A DNA stretch of 64,000 nt. It comes from Candidatus Obscuribacterales bacterium (GTDB lineage Bacteria > Cyanobacteriota > Vampirovibrionia > Obscuribacterales > Obscuribacteraceae). Position 1 is the stretch's first letter; each line of letters opens with the position of its first letter. This document shows positions 8,596-16,970 of this stretch, piece after piece. The notes under the pieces were generated by a model. The model made no database searches. It worked only from the letters and a program-made list of their open reading frames with translations, and had not been told where the DNA came from. The stretch covers positions 186,001 to 250,000 of the forward strand of contig JAGVKB010000142.1 of assembly GCA_020050835.1 (NCBI GenBank), given 5' to 3'. A program made the position numbers and the translations under genes.

Positions 8596-11253
8596 TCAAA
8601 ATTCACCAACAGTGTCAATATTGCCCTGAACGGCAAAATTGGACTGAACGAAAAGTAGCTCTTCTTCCCGACTGTCAATCTTGCCGTCAAGCTTTGCTTC
8701 GCTTAATTTGTTCAACATTCTGCCGATTTCAGGACCTTCCGAAAAGCCCATATTGATTAAATCGGCGCCAGAGATCAATACATCGACATACTTCAACTCT
8801 TCCAGATAAAGCTTGATTAGTCGCCTCCAGGAAGAGCCTGGCTTAGCGAGGCAAGCCGCGATCGCCAGCGCTTGATCCGAATGACCATGAAGCATCGCAT
8901 AAACTTGGCTGCGACTGGGCTCGCCGCTCAACTCTCTGAGCTGACCGGGAAGGCGCAGGCCTCGGTCGATATGCCCGCGTTGATCGTTAGCTAGATGCAG
9001 TCGCTCCACAACAGCCGCTCGCCTGATCGGCTCGAGTTGCGACAACAGCAGTGCCAGATAAACGACCCACTGCTCTTCTACGGCATAGCGCGCAAACAGC
9101 CTTTCAGCACGGCGCAAGAGCAGCCGTTGACGGCCACCCCACTCCAGCTGCGAGTCCAGATACCGGAGCCGGCCGCCCAGCTGACCGAGCAGCTCGAGCG
9201 CCTTCATCCGATGCGGAGATTCCAGAATCAACTTGAGCTCCGAACGCATGCGGAAGCCACCGAGATCATCAAATATTCCCATACCGACAGCCCTCTCCGC
9301 TTGCTCTCTCGTGCGTGGGCAAAGTTGAAATCCCAATCTGGCGGCAAATCGAGCTGCTCGAATAATCCTGGTCGGATCCTCAATAAAGCTGAACGGATGC
9401 AAAATACGAATGATACCGTCTTCGAGATCGCTCAGCCCACCGAAATAATCTACCAATTCACCAAAGCGACCCGGATTGAGACAGATTGCCAGAGCATTGA
9501 TCGTGAAGTCTCGGCGAAACAGATCCTGCTGCAAGCTCGATGCCTCCACCGTCGGCAGCGCTGCCGGAAACTCATAGAACTCGACCCGGGCGGTCGAGAG
9601 ATCTACTTCTCTTCTCGTATCTGCATAAAACTCAGCCGTGGCTGTTTGGAACCGCTCATGTCTCGCCACCACTCGCAATCTGGCCGGAAAAGCCTGCTCG
9701 AGCGCCTGCGACAACTCAATCGCTGAGCCCTCGACCACAAAGTCCAAATCAAAATTCGGTCTAGCCAAAATCAGATCTCGCACGCAACCACCGACTGAAT
9801 ACGCAACCATATTCAATTGAGCCGCCACCACTCCAATCTGCTCGAACAACCATTGTGTCGGCTGATCAAAGCCGGTCGTCAGTTGCCGAATCTGAGTCCG
9901 TTTCACCTCCGGTGTCGGCTGCTCCTCCTTACCAGCGCGGTCACCGGGCTGACCGTACAGAGTGTTCATTAACTCGCGTCTGGTGACTATGCCCACCAGT
10001 TGCCCGGATTCATCGATTACAGGCAATCGCCCGATATCCTCCTTCACCATCGTTCTTTGAATTTCGCTAAGCGGCGACTCCGGACTGATCATAATCACCG
10101 GCTTGCTCATGAAACCTTGCACTGGAGCATGGCTCAACTTGTGATGACGAGCTTGATCGATATCACGCCTGGATACGACCCCGACGACCTCATCGCCTTC
10201 GGTTACTACCAGTCCATCCAAATCGTATCGAAGCAGCAAACGACCGGCTTCATCCATTGTAGTGCGCGGCCGGATCGTTCGAACCGGACTGGTCATGATC
10301 TCGAAAGCCTGTTTTTCAGGCTTCACACTACTTCTCAGCAATGATTTGACTCTGGCTGCAATTTCTTCGACTCCGCCCTCACGTGTCACCGCCGAGCCGG
10401 CACCGGGATGTCCATCACCGCCGAACTCCCTTACCAGCAACCGGATATCAATCTCGGGACTGTCGCTGCGGCCGACCAAATGCACGCGGTCACGCATCCT
10501 GACCACACTCACGGCCGCATCAGCCGATTCGACCTCTAGAAGCTTGCGCGTCAACGTCGCCAGCCCATCCAGATAACGGGGAAGCTCCCCACAAGCAATT
10601 ACCACCTTCGCGCCCGAGATAACAACCGGCGTGCTATGAGCGACCAGCTGCTCGAGCAGCCGCACCTGTTCGTCACTGAGCTTGGGATGCATGTAATCAT
10701 TCACCCGCGCCAGGTCAGCTCCAGCCTTTAGCAAGAACGCTACACACTCGGCGTCGGTGGCGGTCGTGCCACCATATGTGAGGCAACCGGTATCTTCGTA
10801 AATGCCCAACAAAAGCAGAGTCGCGTCAAAGGAGGTGAGCTTCACCCGTCTCTGTTTGATTTGCTCGACCAGAATCGTCGTCGCCGAGCCGACCGGACGA
10901 ATAATCGAATCAGAGCGGGCGCCCGGACCGAGCCCGGCGGGATCGATCGGATGATGATCGAAAATTGTGTATGTTCGCGGATGCTGCGGATCGTTAAGCA
11001 ATTTACGCACCTTATCATCGAGCCGCTCAGCATGCTGGCAGTCGACCAGATACAAATGGTCCACATGCTGCCAATCGATGTACTTCAGCTGCGAAATCGG
11101 CAAAGTGTCCCGGTAAAGCGCCAGAAACTCCCGAATACTGCCCACCAGCGGATACCCGGGCAACATGCGCACGTTTGGCACCAACTTGGTGACTGCATAT
11201 TGCGCCGCCAGGCAATCGAAGTCCATATTGTTGTGAGCTAATACGATCTCCAA
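8596..11253 (-). CDS. DHH-CBS-CBS-tRNA nucleotidyltransferase fusion
   Basis: The 885 residues contain a DHH phosphoesterase domain (FDHHP at 98-102) with DHHA1 (GGDGHPGAGS at 278-287). A CBS pair follows (about 319-432; EIMTSPVRTI and GFMSKPVIMI), then a class II poly(A)-polymerase/CCA-adding head with GGCVRD at 488-493, DLDFVVEG at 502-509 and RRDFTINALA, and the helical neck and body. This architecture is known in Cyanobacteria, Aquifex and relatives, where the enzyme adds A or CCA to tRNA 3' ends and the N-terminal part may bind nucleotides. The tRNA in this window lacks an encoded CCA, so such activity is needed. Whether it adds CC, A or CCA cannot be told by eye. Confidence 0.93.
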   Translation of the reverse strand: MEIVLAHNNMDFDCLAAQYAVTKLVPNVRMLPGYPLVGSIREFLALYRDTLPISQLKYIDWQHVDHLYLVDCQHAERLDDKVRKLLNDPQHPRTYTIFDHHPIDPAGLGPGARSDSIIRPVGSATTILVEQIKQRRVKLTSFDATLLLLGIYEDTGCLTYGGTTATDAECVAFLLKAGADLARVNDYMHPKLSDEQVRLLEQLVAHSTPVVISGAKVVIACGELPRYLDGLATLTRKLLEVESADAAVSVVRMRDRVHLVGRSDSPEIDIRLLVREFGGDGHPGAGSAVTREGGVEEIAARVKSLLRSSVKPEKQAFEIMTSPVRTIRPRTTMDEAGRLLLRYDLDGLVVTEGDEVVGVVSRRDIDQARHHKLSHAPVQGFMSKPVIMISPESPLSEIQRTMVKEDIGRLPVIDESGQLVGIVTRRELMNTLYGQPGDRAGKEEQPTPEVKRTQIRQLTTGFDQPTQWLFEQIGVVAAQLNMVAYSVGGCVRDLILARPNFDLDFVVEGSAIELSQALEQAFPARLRVVARHERFQTATAEFYADTRREVDLSTARVEFYEFPAALPTVEASSLQQDLFRRDFTINALAICLNPGRFGELVDYFGGLSDLEDGIIRILHPFSFIEDPTRIIRAARFAARLGFQLCPRTREQAERAVGMGIFDDLGGFRMRSELKLILESPHRMKALELLGQLGGRLRYLDSQLEWGGRQRLLLRRAERLFARYAVEEQWVVYLALLLSQLEPIRRAAVVERLHLANDQRGHIDRGLRLPGQLRELSGEPSRSQVYAMLHGHSDQALAIAACLAKPGSSWRRLIKLYLEELKYVDVLISGADLINMGFSEGPEIGRMLNKLSEAKLDGKIDSREEELLFVQSNFAVQGNIDTVGEF

Positions 11254-11527
11254 GAGCCTTATCCTAAAACCAAGTTTCGCCCTCTCATTATGCCCGAAGC
11301 TTGCTGCTCCGGGCCAGCCCTTTTACCGGATTGCTTTGTAGATCGAAACCGGATCCTCGTTGACTGATTAGAGAACAGCGAGCAAGCTTAAAGAACGGAC
11401 TGTTACGTCTTGTCTCAGCCGGGGTAAGGTCAATCTTGAGCACAGCCTGGCTTCACTCTAGTTGAAACTGTTAAAACTCTGGGCTGTGAAAGAGCACCAC
11501 TACGCGGTGGAAAGAACCAAAGCCGCT

Positions 11528-12241
11528 ATGACTGCTAGCCTATTGACTCACATTTACCTGATCAGCACCGGCTTAGGGTCGGTCTACATCCTCTACAGCT
11601 TCTTGACCGGCCAGTTCGGAGGTGGTGACGGCAGCATCGATGACAGCCCCGACGGCGATGCCAGCGGAGATTTTGACAACGACGCCGGTGGCGATGCCGA
11701 TGATCTGAGCGATGGGCTTAGTGTCAAAGGTCACGCCGGACAAGCTTTAACCGTAACCATCAACGCTTCAAGCCGACGACTGAACCCCGGGAAGCTAGTG
11801 GTAGCAATGCTCAGCCCGATGACAATGTCCATGTTCCTGACATTTTTTGGTCTGACCGGACTGATCGTTTCCTCGGTGGCCGGCTTTCTGGGCCCCTTAA
11901 CCGCGCTGGTCGCCGGAATTATCGGTCTGATTGTTACAAGTTTTATTCTTCGCTCGATGAGCTCGATGAGCAAGAAACTGCTCGTTACAAGTGCGGCGAA
12001 ACCACAAGACATGATCGGGCAGGTAGCCAAAGTCACAGTCTCAATCGAAGCTGGTGGCATCGGTCGAATCGTTTACTCCATGCTTGGCATGAGATGTACA
12101 GCGATGGCCAAATCAGCCCAAAAAGACTCCATTTTCAAGACCGGCAGCACTGTCATCATCTCCGACTTTCAAAATCGTGTCGCGATCGTGGAAGACTGGC
12201 CAGCTGCAGACGATCTTCAATCCGATCGAACCGGACAATAG
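11528..12241 (+). CDS. NfeD-like membrane protein (flotillin partner), copy 1
   Basis: A 237-residue protein from ATG 11528. A first membrane helix (LTHIYLISTGLGSVYILYSF) is followed by an acidic Asp/Gly linker (about residues 32-68), then LSPMTMSMFLTFFGLTGLIV and a second hydrophobic pair. The C-terminal beta-barrel is OB-fold-like (DMIGQVAKVTVSIEAGGIGRIVYSM ... VAIVEDW). This layout matches short NfeD/YuaF proteins that are coded next to flotillins and sit in membrane microdomains. The next gene is a paralogue, and a flotillin follows. The upstream TTG at 11462 has no ribosome binding site. Confidence 0.8.
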   Translation: MTASLLTHIYLISTGLGSVYILYSFLTGQFGGGDGSIDDSPDGDASGDFDNDAGGDADDLSDGLSVKGHAGQALTVTINASSRRLNPGKLVVAMLSPMTMSMFLTFFGLTGLIVSSVAGFLGPLTALVAGIIGLIVTSFILRSMSSMSKKLLVTSAAKPQDMIGQVAKVTVSIEAGGIGRIVYSMLGMRCTAMAKSAQKDSIFKTGSTVIISDFQNRVAIVEDWPAADDLQSDRTGQ

Positions 12242-12370
12242 TCACTCCAACATTATTTTCGATATTGCAGTTAGTGCTCTTTGCTGAATTCAGTTCGAAT
12301 TCATAACTGCTCGTTTTAGGGAATAATGGACTAGAGACACAACAGAAAAGCCTGCGGGTCAAAAGTCACC

Positions 12371-13324
12371 ATGGCACTGTTTGCTGGGGTCGGAGAGCTC
12401 TACCTGATCAGTACAGGAATCGGCTCAATCTATCTGGTAATAAGCTTTCTACTGGGTCACACCCACGCAGGCGGACCAGCTCACGGCGCCGCACACACAG
12501 CCGGCGGACATATCGGTGCTCCCGCCCATGGTCCACATCTATCGACTCCCGGTCATAGTGGAGCGCAGATTAGCTCCGGTCATTCCCCGGGACATGCCAG
12601 CCCGGCCGGCGGGCACACCAGTAGTGTAGTTCATGGCGCTGACGGCTCGCATTCAGGCACCGCCAGCGGCCAAAATGGCATCAACCAGAGCGCAAACACC
12701 GGCGGCTCGGTTCACAATCTCGCCCATGTTCATGCGGAGTTCCATGGACTGACCGGCCAACACCATGCAGTCGGTTCCGCTTTCGACACTGGTCCGGTCC
12801 AGGCATTGCCCCGCCTGCCACGACGTTACATCCGACTGCTCCTGACAGTCCTCAGTCCAATGACTATGTCCATCTTTCTGACCTTTTTCGGACTATCAGG
12901 AATCATCTCAATCGTGGCCTTTCCCTGGCTGGGCGCCTGGAGCATCATCCCGGCGCTGCTGGTGGCGACTTTTATTACCCGCGTATCTTTGAGCGCAATG
13001 GCCTGGATGACCTTTAGACTCAACGTTTCCAATGTCACCCGCACTGCCGACTTGATCGGGCTACAAGGTAAAGTCACCATCCCAATTGAACCGGGCGGCA
13101 CCGGACAGATTACCTTTGCCGCAAAAGGCATTCGGCGAAAATCAGTAGCACGGGCTTTCCGACCCGAAGCTACAATGATCACTGGCCAGCACATAATCAT
13201 CGTCGACATGACTGATAAAATAGCAATCGTAGAACCCTGGTCCGACGGGCTGTTTACTGAAAGCCCTACCAGTATCGAGTTGCTAGCCGAACTGCCGGCA
13301 GTAGATCCGCAAGAGAAAAACTAG
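12371..13324 (+). CDS. NfeD-like membrane protein, copy 2, with Gly/His-rich insert
   Basis: The 317 residues are paralogous to the preceding gene: ELYLISTGIGSIYLVISFLL, then SPMTMSIFLTFFGLSGIISI and the C-terminal barrel (DLIGLQGKVTIPIEPGGTGQ ... KIAIVEPW). Between the first and second membrane parts is a roughly 110-residue segment rich in Gly, His, Ala and Ser (GHTHAGGPAHGA, GHSPGHASPAGGH), where copy 1 has an acidic linker. The linker could bind metals or be a flexible extracytoplasmic spacer. It lies between copy 1 and the flotillin and is probably co-transcribed. Tandem NfeD copies suggest a hetero-oligomer (inference). Confidence 0.8.
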   Translation: MALFAGVGELYLISTGIGSIYLVISFLLGHTHAGGPAHGAAHTAGGHIGAPAHGPHLSTPGHSGAQISSGHSPGHASPAGGHTSSVVHGADGSHSGTASGQNGINQSANTGGSVHNLAHVHAEFHGLTGQHHAVGSAFDTGPVQALPRLPRRYIRLLLTVLSPMTMSIFLTFFGLSGIISIVAFPWLGAWSIIPALLVATFITRVSLSAMAWMTFRLNVSNVTRTADLIGLQGKVTIPIEPGGTGQITFAAKGIRRKSVARAFRPEATMITGQHIIIVDMTDKIAIVEPWSDGLFTESPTSIELLAELPAVDPQEKN

Positions 13325-13495
13325 ATTGACAACGTAATTCAAGAACTTCGTTATCAAGCCGATTAACAAATTCGATTGCCAGCGACCTTAACTGGGAAGA
13401 TCTCTTATGGATTGCAGGGCTCTACCCAACCTCTTTCGAGAAAACCGCCGCGGAAGCCCGGTACTACCCGTCATTTAACTGAGGAGACGAACAGA

Positions 13496-15067
13496 ATGTT
13501 TGGTTTAGACATAGGGTTAATAGTCACATGCATCGTCGGTGGCTTGGTTATGTTCGGATTGATCAGTTGGATTTACGTGAGCTTCTATCAAAAATGCGGT
13601 CCTAACGAGGCCATGATTATTTCGGGCAGCGGCGTAAGCGAAGGCGATCGCAATTTTAGAATCATCGTAGGTGGTGGTGCCGTCGTTAATCCATTCCTGC
13701 AACAACGAGCATTTCTAAGTTTAGAGACGATGACGATCGATGTCGTGTCGGCAGTACCGATGATCACCAAGAGCGGTGTGCCAATCTTCGTTGAAGGCGT
13801 CGCTCAAATCAAAGTTCAAAACGACCAAGATGCAATCGCCACAGCTGCACAACAATTTCTGAACAAGGATGCCGACCAGATTGCCGGCATCGCCCACCAG
13901 ACTCTAATCGGTCACTTGAGAGCAATTCTTGGAACGTTGGAAGTAGAAGAATTGATTCAAAACAATGAGACTTTCGCCAAGAAGGTTCAGGAGGTATCAG
14001 GCAACGATCTGGCCAATATGGGAATGGAGATCGTCTCATTTACAATAAAAGAGATCAAAGACAACGTCGGCTACATCGAAGCGCTCGGGCGAACCCAAAT
14101 CGAAGTGGCCAAAAGAAGTGCGGCTGCCGGTGCTGCCGAGCAACAAAAGCTCGCGGCGATCGCCCAGGCGAATGCTCATCGGGAAGCAGAGATTGAAAAA
14201 TCGCGAGCCCAAAGGGATACAGCAATCTTTCAAGCGCAAGCAGCACAAGAGCAGGCGACAGCCAAACTGAAATCCGACACGCTTGTAGCCGAAGCCTCCA
14301 AAAACTTCCAAATGTCTCAAGCGGCTTACCAGGCTGAGGTAGCCTCAAAGAAGGCCAGCAGCGACATGGCATACGATATCGCCAAAGCTCAGACTCAACA
14401 GCAACTGGTGCAAGAACAGCAGCAAATCAAAATTGTCGAGGCATCAAAAGAGGTCGAACTGCAATCTGTTGCTGTACAAAGACGAGAGGTAGAGTTAGAG
14501 GCTGAAATCACCAAGCCGGCAGAAGCAGAACAGACGAGAGTGCGTTTACTCGCCCAAGCCGAGCAGGACAAACGCAAGCTGATGGCCGAAGCCGATCTGA
14601 TGACAGCGAAACTTCAGGCACAAGGTCAGGCCGAAGCTACTCGCCTACGCGCAATCGCCGATGCGGAAGCACAAAAGGCTCTCGGTCTTGCCGCAGCTGA
14701 AGCCCAGCGTGCAAAGGGTCTCGCCGAAGCGTCGGTGATCGCCGCCAAAGGGGAAGCGGAAGCTGAAGCGATGGCGAAAAAGGCAGAAGCATTCAAGCAA
14801 TACAACGAGGCAGCAATGGCTAGCATGATTGTCGAAAAGCTACCGGAAATGATTTCGGCTGCCGCCACGCCGCTTCAGAAGATCGGCAGCATGACAGTGC
14901 TCGCTACCGGCGATTCCGCCGGAGTAAGCAAGATCACTGGCGACGTATTGAATGTCGCCGCCCAAGGCATGACCATGGTGAAAGGATTGACCGGCGTCGA
15001 TCTCGCCGCCTATATGCGCAGCGACAAAAAGAAGCTGGAAGAAACCCTCAATAAATCGACCACTTAA
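13496..15067 (+). CDS. Flotillin-like SPFH protein (FloT/YuaG type)
   Basis: The 523-residue protein starts at ATG 13496 after GAGGAGACG. A membrane helix (LIVTCIVGGLVMFGLISWIY) leads into the SPFH/band-7 domain (CGPNEAMIISGSG, MTIDVVSAVPMITKSGVPIF, GHLRAILGTLEVEELIQN). This is followed by a long Ala/Glu/Lys/Gln coiled coil with repeated EA motifs (about residues 230-470) and a hydrophobic C-terminal patch. Flotillins organise membrane microdomains and usually pair with NfeD, as here with two NfeD-like genes upstream. The ATG at 13496 is better supported than earlier frames because they lack membrane topology and a ribosome binding site. Confidence 0.93.
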   Translation: MFGLDIGLIVTCIVGGLVMFGLISWIYVSFYQKCGPNEAMIISGSGVSEGDRNFRIIVGGGAVVNPFLQQRAFLSLETMTIDVVSAVPMITKSGVPIFVEGVAQIKVQNDQDAIATAAQQFLNKDADQIAGIAHQTLIGHLRAILGTLEVEELIQNNETFAKKVQEVSGNDLANMGMEIVSFTIKEIKDNVGYIEALGRTQIEVAKRSAAAGAAEQQKLAAIAQANAHREAEIEKSRAQRDTAIFQAQAAQEQATAKLKSDTLVAEASKNFQMSQAAYQAEVASKKASSDMAYDIAKAQTQQQLVQEQQQIKIVEASKEVELQSVAVQRREVELEAEITKPAEAEQTRVRLLAQAEQDKRKLMAEADLMTAKLQAQGQAEATRLRAIADAEAQKALGLAAAEAQRAKGLAEASVIAAKGEAEAEAMAKKAEAFKQYNEAAMASMIVEKLPEMISAAATPLQKIGSMTVLATGDSAGVSKITGDVLNVAAQGMTMVKGLTGVDLAAYMRSDKKKLEETLNKSTT

Positions 15068-15172
15068 TCTTCGACAAAACGCACTGTAAACTAGGGGGCG
15101 GTGCTTCAACGCGCCGTCCTTACAGTCTTCAGCCAGTGCTCAGGCAACCGACTTGGGTTTTAAAAGACTTTG

Positions 15173-15742
15173 ATGTCAAACCAGATTGCATCACAAAGAA
15201 GAATCATCCTGACTGGGGCAAGTGGTGTGGGAAAGACAAGCCTGATCGAACGACTGGCGCCCAAGCTCAGTCTGTCGATCATCCCCGAGCTTGGCAGAAA
15301 GCTTTGCCTCGAGTTAGGCCATGAGCGAATCGGCGACATCTCTGAACAAGAGCGCTTCAAACAGATGGTTTTAGAGGCTCAGATTGAGACAGAAGACGCG
15401 CTTGAAAGTTTCATATCCGACCGATCAGCAATTGATTGTTGGGTTTTGTGGCAAAGATGGAATATTTGCTCGGCAATGAGTTTCGACACAGAAAGTTATT
15501 ACCAGTCGGCTCGCCAGCAATCCAGCCGGTACACGCAAATTATCTACATCCCGCCAATGTTTCCTCCAGCAGACGACGGTTTTCGATGGACAGACTTGGA
15601 CTATCAGCGTCAAATCGATCGGCTGGTTCGTATGACACTCTATGACTGGGATCTCTGGACCAGAACTTACCAAGTTCAATCGGAAGGGCTCGAGCGCCGA
15701 ATTCAAGAGGTGTTGAAATGGCTCGAAATAGGCGACAGCTAA
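15173..15742 (+). CDS. Predicted ATPase/kinase, AAA_28 (NadR-kinase-like) fold
   Basis: The 189 residues carry a Walker A motif GASGVGKTS near residue 17 (RRIILTGASGVGKTSLIERL), an EL.RK segment (IPELGRKLCLELG) and an acidic-Arg motif ISDRSAIDCW. This matches the AAA_28/NadR C-terminal-like P-loop kinases, small ATP-binding proteins of varied or unknown substrate. Its 3' end overlaps the start of the binding-protein gene by 25 bases, so the two are likely co-translated. The substrate is not determinable; in cobalamin contexts such kinases can act on nucleosides, but that is speculation here. Confidence 0.75.
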   Translation: MSNQIASQRRIILTGASGVGKTSLIERLAPKLSLSIIPELGRKLCLELGHERIGDISEQERFKQMVLEAQIETEDALESFISDRSAIDCWVLWQRWNICSAMSFDTESYYQSARQQSSRYTQIIYIPPMFPPADDGFRWTDLDYQRQIDRLVRMTLYDWDLWTRTYQVQSEGLERRIQEVLKWLEIGDS

Positions 15743-16659
15743 CTGTGGCGTTAATACTATCAATCGCTCAACCGTTAACGGTTGAGCTTTTAGCTGCCTG
15801 CGCACAGGACATTAAAAGTAAGGCTACCGCCAAGTTATACGAGGCCCACCGAATTGTTTCACTGGCCCCGTCGAATACCGAACTACTTTTCAGCCTCGGC
15901 GCGCAAGAGCGCTTAATTGGCGTTTCGACTACCTGCAACTATCCACCGCCGGCCGGAAAGCTGGAAAAGGTGGGCAGCTTTACTTCCATCAATTTCGAAC
16001 GACTGGCACGAATGAAACCGGATACCGCCTTGTTTGTAACCGGCCAAGGAGCGCTGGCCAGCCGTCTGAAGGACAAGCAAGTCCAGATTGTGATCTTACC
16101 GAACGACAACCTTTCCAAAATCGCTGGCAATCTACGAACACTGGGCGAGTTGACCGGCCGGACTGCCCAGGCCAACACACTGGCCCAATCTTGCGAACGC
16201 TCGCTCAGCGAATTATCCAAGTTGATATCGAGCGTAAAACACCGGCCAAGAGTTTTCTACTGCATCTGGACCGAACCACTACTGACAGTCGGCAACAACA
16301 GCTTCATTAACGGCATCATCACTAGTACCGGTGGCAAGAATACCACTGACAATTTAGATGCAGCTTACCCTCGTTATAGTATGGAACGCTTGTTGTTGAC
16401 CCAGCCGGAGGTGGTAATCCTGCCTAGCAATGCTCAAAAGAGGCTGGCTCTATCCAAACCACCCTGGTGCTCCTTGCAAGCTATCCGCAATAAACACTTC
16501 TACATACTGCCAGAAACCGTTGAAGACCGGCTATCCAGACCTACGCTTGGCATCTTCGAGGGGCTTTATTGGCTTTCGCTGCGCCTACACCCGGAGCTCA
16601 AACCAAAACTAGACACTTGGATTGAGAAGTGGCGAACTACAGTCAGACCCCAGGCGTAA
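15718..16659 (+). CDS. Periplasmic binding protein, BtuF/FecB-like (cobalamin or siderophore type)
   Basis: A 313-residue class III substrate-binding protein: RIVSLAPSNTELLFSLGAQERLIGV at about 43-67, PAGKLEKVGSF, FERLARMKPDTALF, then after a helical linker FYCIWTEPLLTVGNNSFIN and YSMERLLLTQPEVVILPS. The Peripla_BP_2 family delivers cobalamin, heme or Fe-siderophores to ABC importers, but no permease or ATPase gene is adjacent. The N-terminus is a signal peptide with ACA at the end, possibly a lipoprotein. A 22-bp palindrome (15766-15787) shared with the one at 246-297 codes part of that signal peptide (AQPLTVEL). The start overlaps the upstream gene. Confidence 0.85.
   Translation: MARNRRQLTVALILSIAQPLTVELLAACAQDIKSKATAKLYEAHRIVSLAPSNTELLFSLGAQERLIGVSTTCNYPPPAGKLEKVGSFTSINFERLARMKPDTALFVTGQGALASRLKDKQVQIVILPNDNLSKIAGNLRTLGELTGRTAQANTLAQSCERSLSELSKLISSVKHRPRVFYCIWTEPLLTVGNNSFINGIITSTGGKNTTDNLDAAYPRYSMERLLLTQPEVVILPSNAQKRLALSKPPWCSLQAIRNKHFYILPETVEDRLSRPTLGIFEGLYWLSLRLHPELKPKLDTWIEKWRTTVRPQA
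15766..15787. repeat. Second copy of the GTTAAC palindrome core
   Basis: A perfect 22-bp palindrome containing CTCAACCGTTAACGGTTGAG, identical to the centre of the 52-bp palindrome at 246-297. This copy is inside the coding sequence of the BtuF-like signal peptide. Confidence 0.9.
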
Positions 16660-16830
16660 AAAGCGGAGCTTGTTAATGTGAAGAAAAATTTTTGTCGTCC
16701 GATAAGGACAACGGCTCAGAGGTTTGTTTATTTAGATTAGCTCGCCTTCAGCCAAGAATTAATGCCTGCAGCCATTTAGGTATAGCTGCAAAGGTCTATG
16801 TCGGCTAAGATAAAAATAGTCCCGCCCCCC

Positions 16831-16890
16831 GGGACTTGGGCGCCCTGGCATGTGTTCGCGTTTTTTAACGCTCAATGCCAGGGCTGTCCC
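16831..16890. repeat. Nested inverted repeat in the btuF-like/hemA gap
   Basis: The stretch 16660-16970 has no gene. It holds a three-tier hairpin: GGGAC (16831-16835) with GTCCC (16886-16890); CCCTGGCAT (16843-16851) with ATGCCAGGG (16875-16883); and inside, GCGTT-TTTT-AACGC. There is no T-run after it, so it is not a classic terminator. It sits just upstream of the apparent hemA promoter. Confidence 0.75.
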
Positions 16891-16899
16891 CTGTTTAAG

Positions 16900-16918
16900 G
16901 GCAAAATTGCCATATAAT
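16900..16918 (+). promoter_or_regulatory. Putative hemA promoter with adjacent palindrome
   Basis: A perfect -10 hexamer TATAAT at 16913-16918 lies about 50 bases before the hemA start. Immediately upstream is the palindrome GGCAAAATTGCC (16900-16911), in the spacer where a repressor could act. No good -35 hexamer is visible. Confidence 0.5.
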
Positions 16919-16970
16919 TTGGAGTTATGCGCTCAAAGGTCTATAGCCAGGTCAAGAGGTGGTCTGCTTG

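Noticed and set aside
8995-9726. Long plus-strand frame (243 codons) antisense to the DHH-CBS-nucleotidyltransferase gene
   Set aside because: It mirrors the codons of a clearly conserved gene on the other strand, has no ribosome binding site, and codes Arg/Gln-rich sequence of shadow type.
15068-15172. Possible cobalamin riboswitch before the P-loop and BtuF-like genes
   Set aside because: It has a GGCGGTG-like stretch but no B12-box or pairing that I can make; the spacing is too short.
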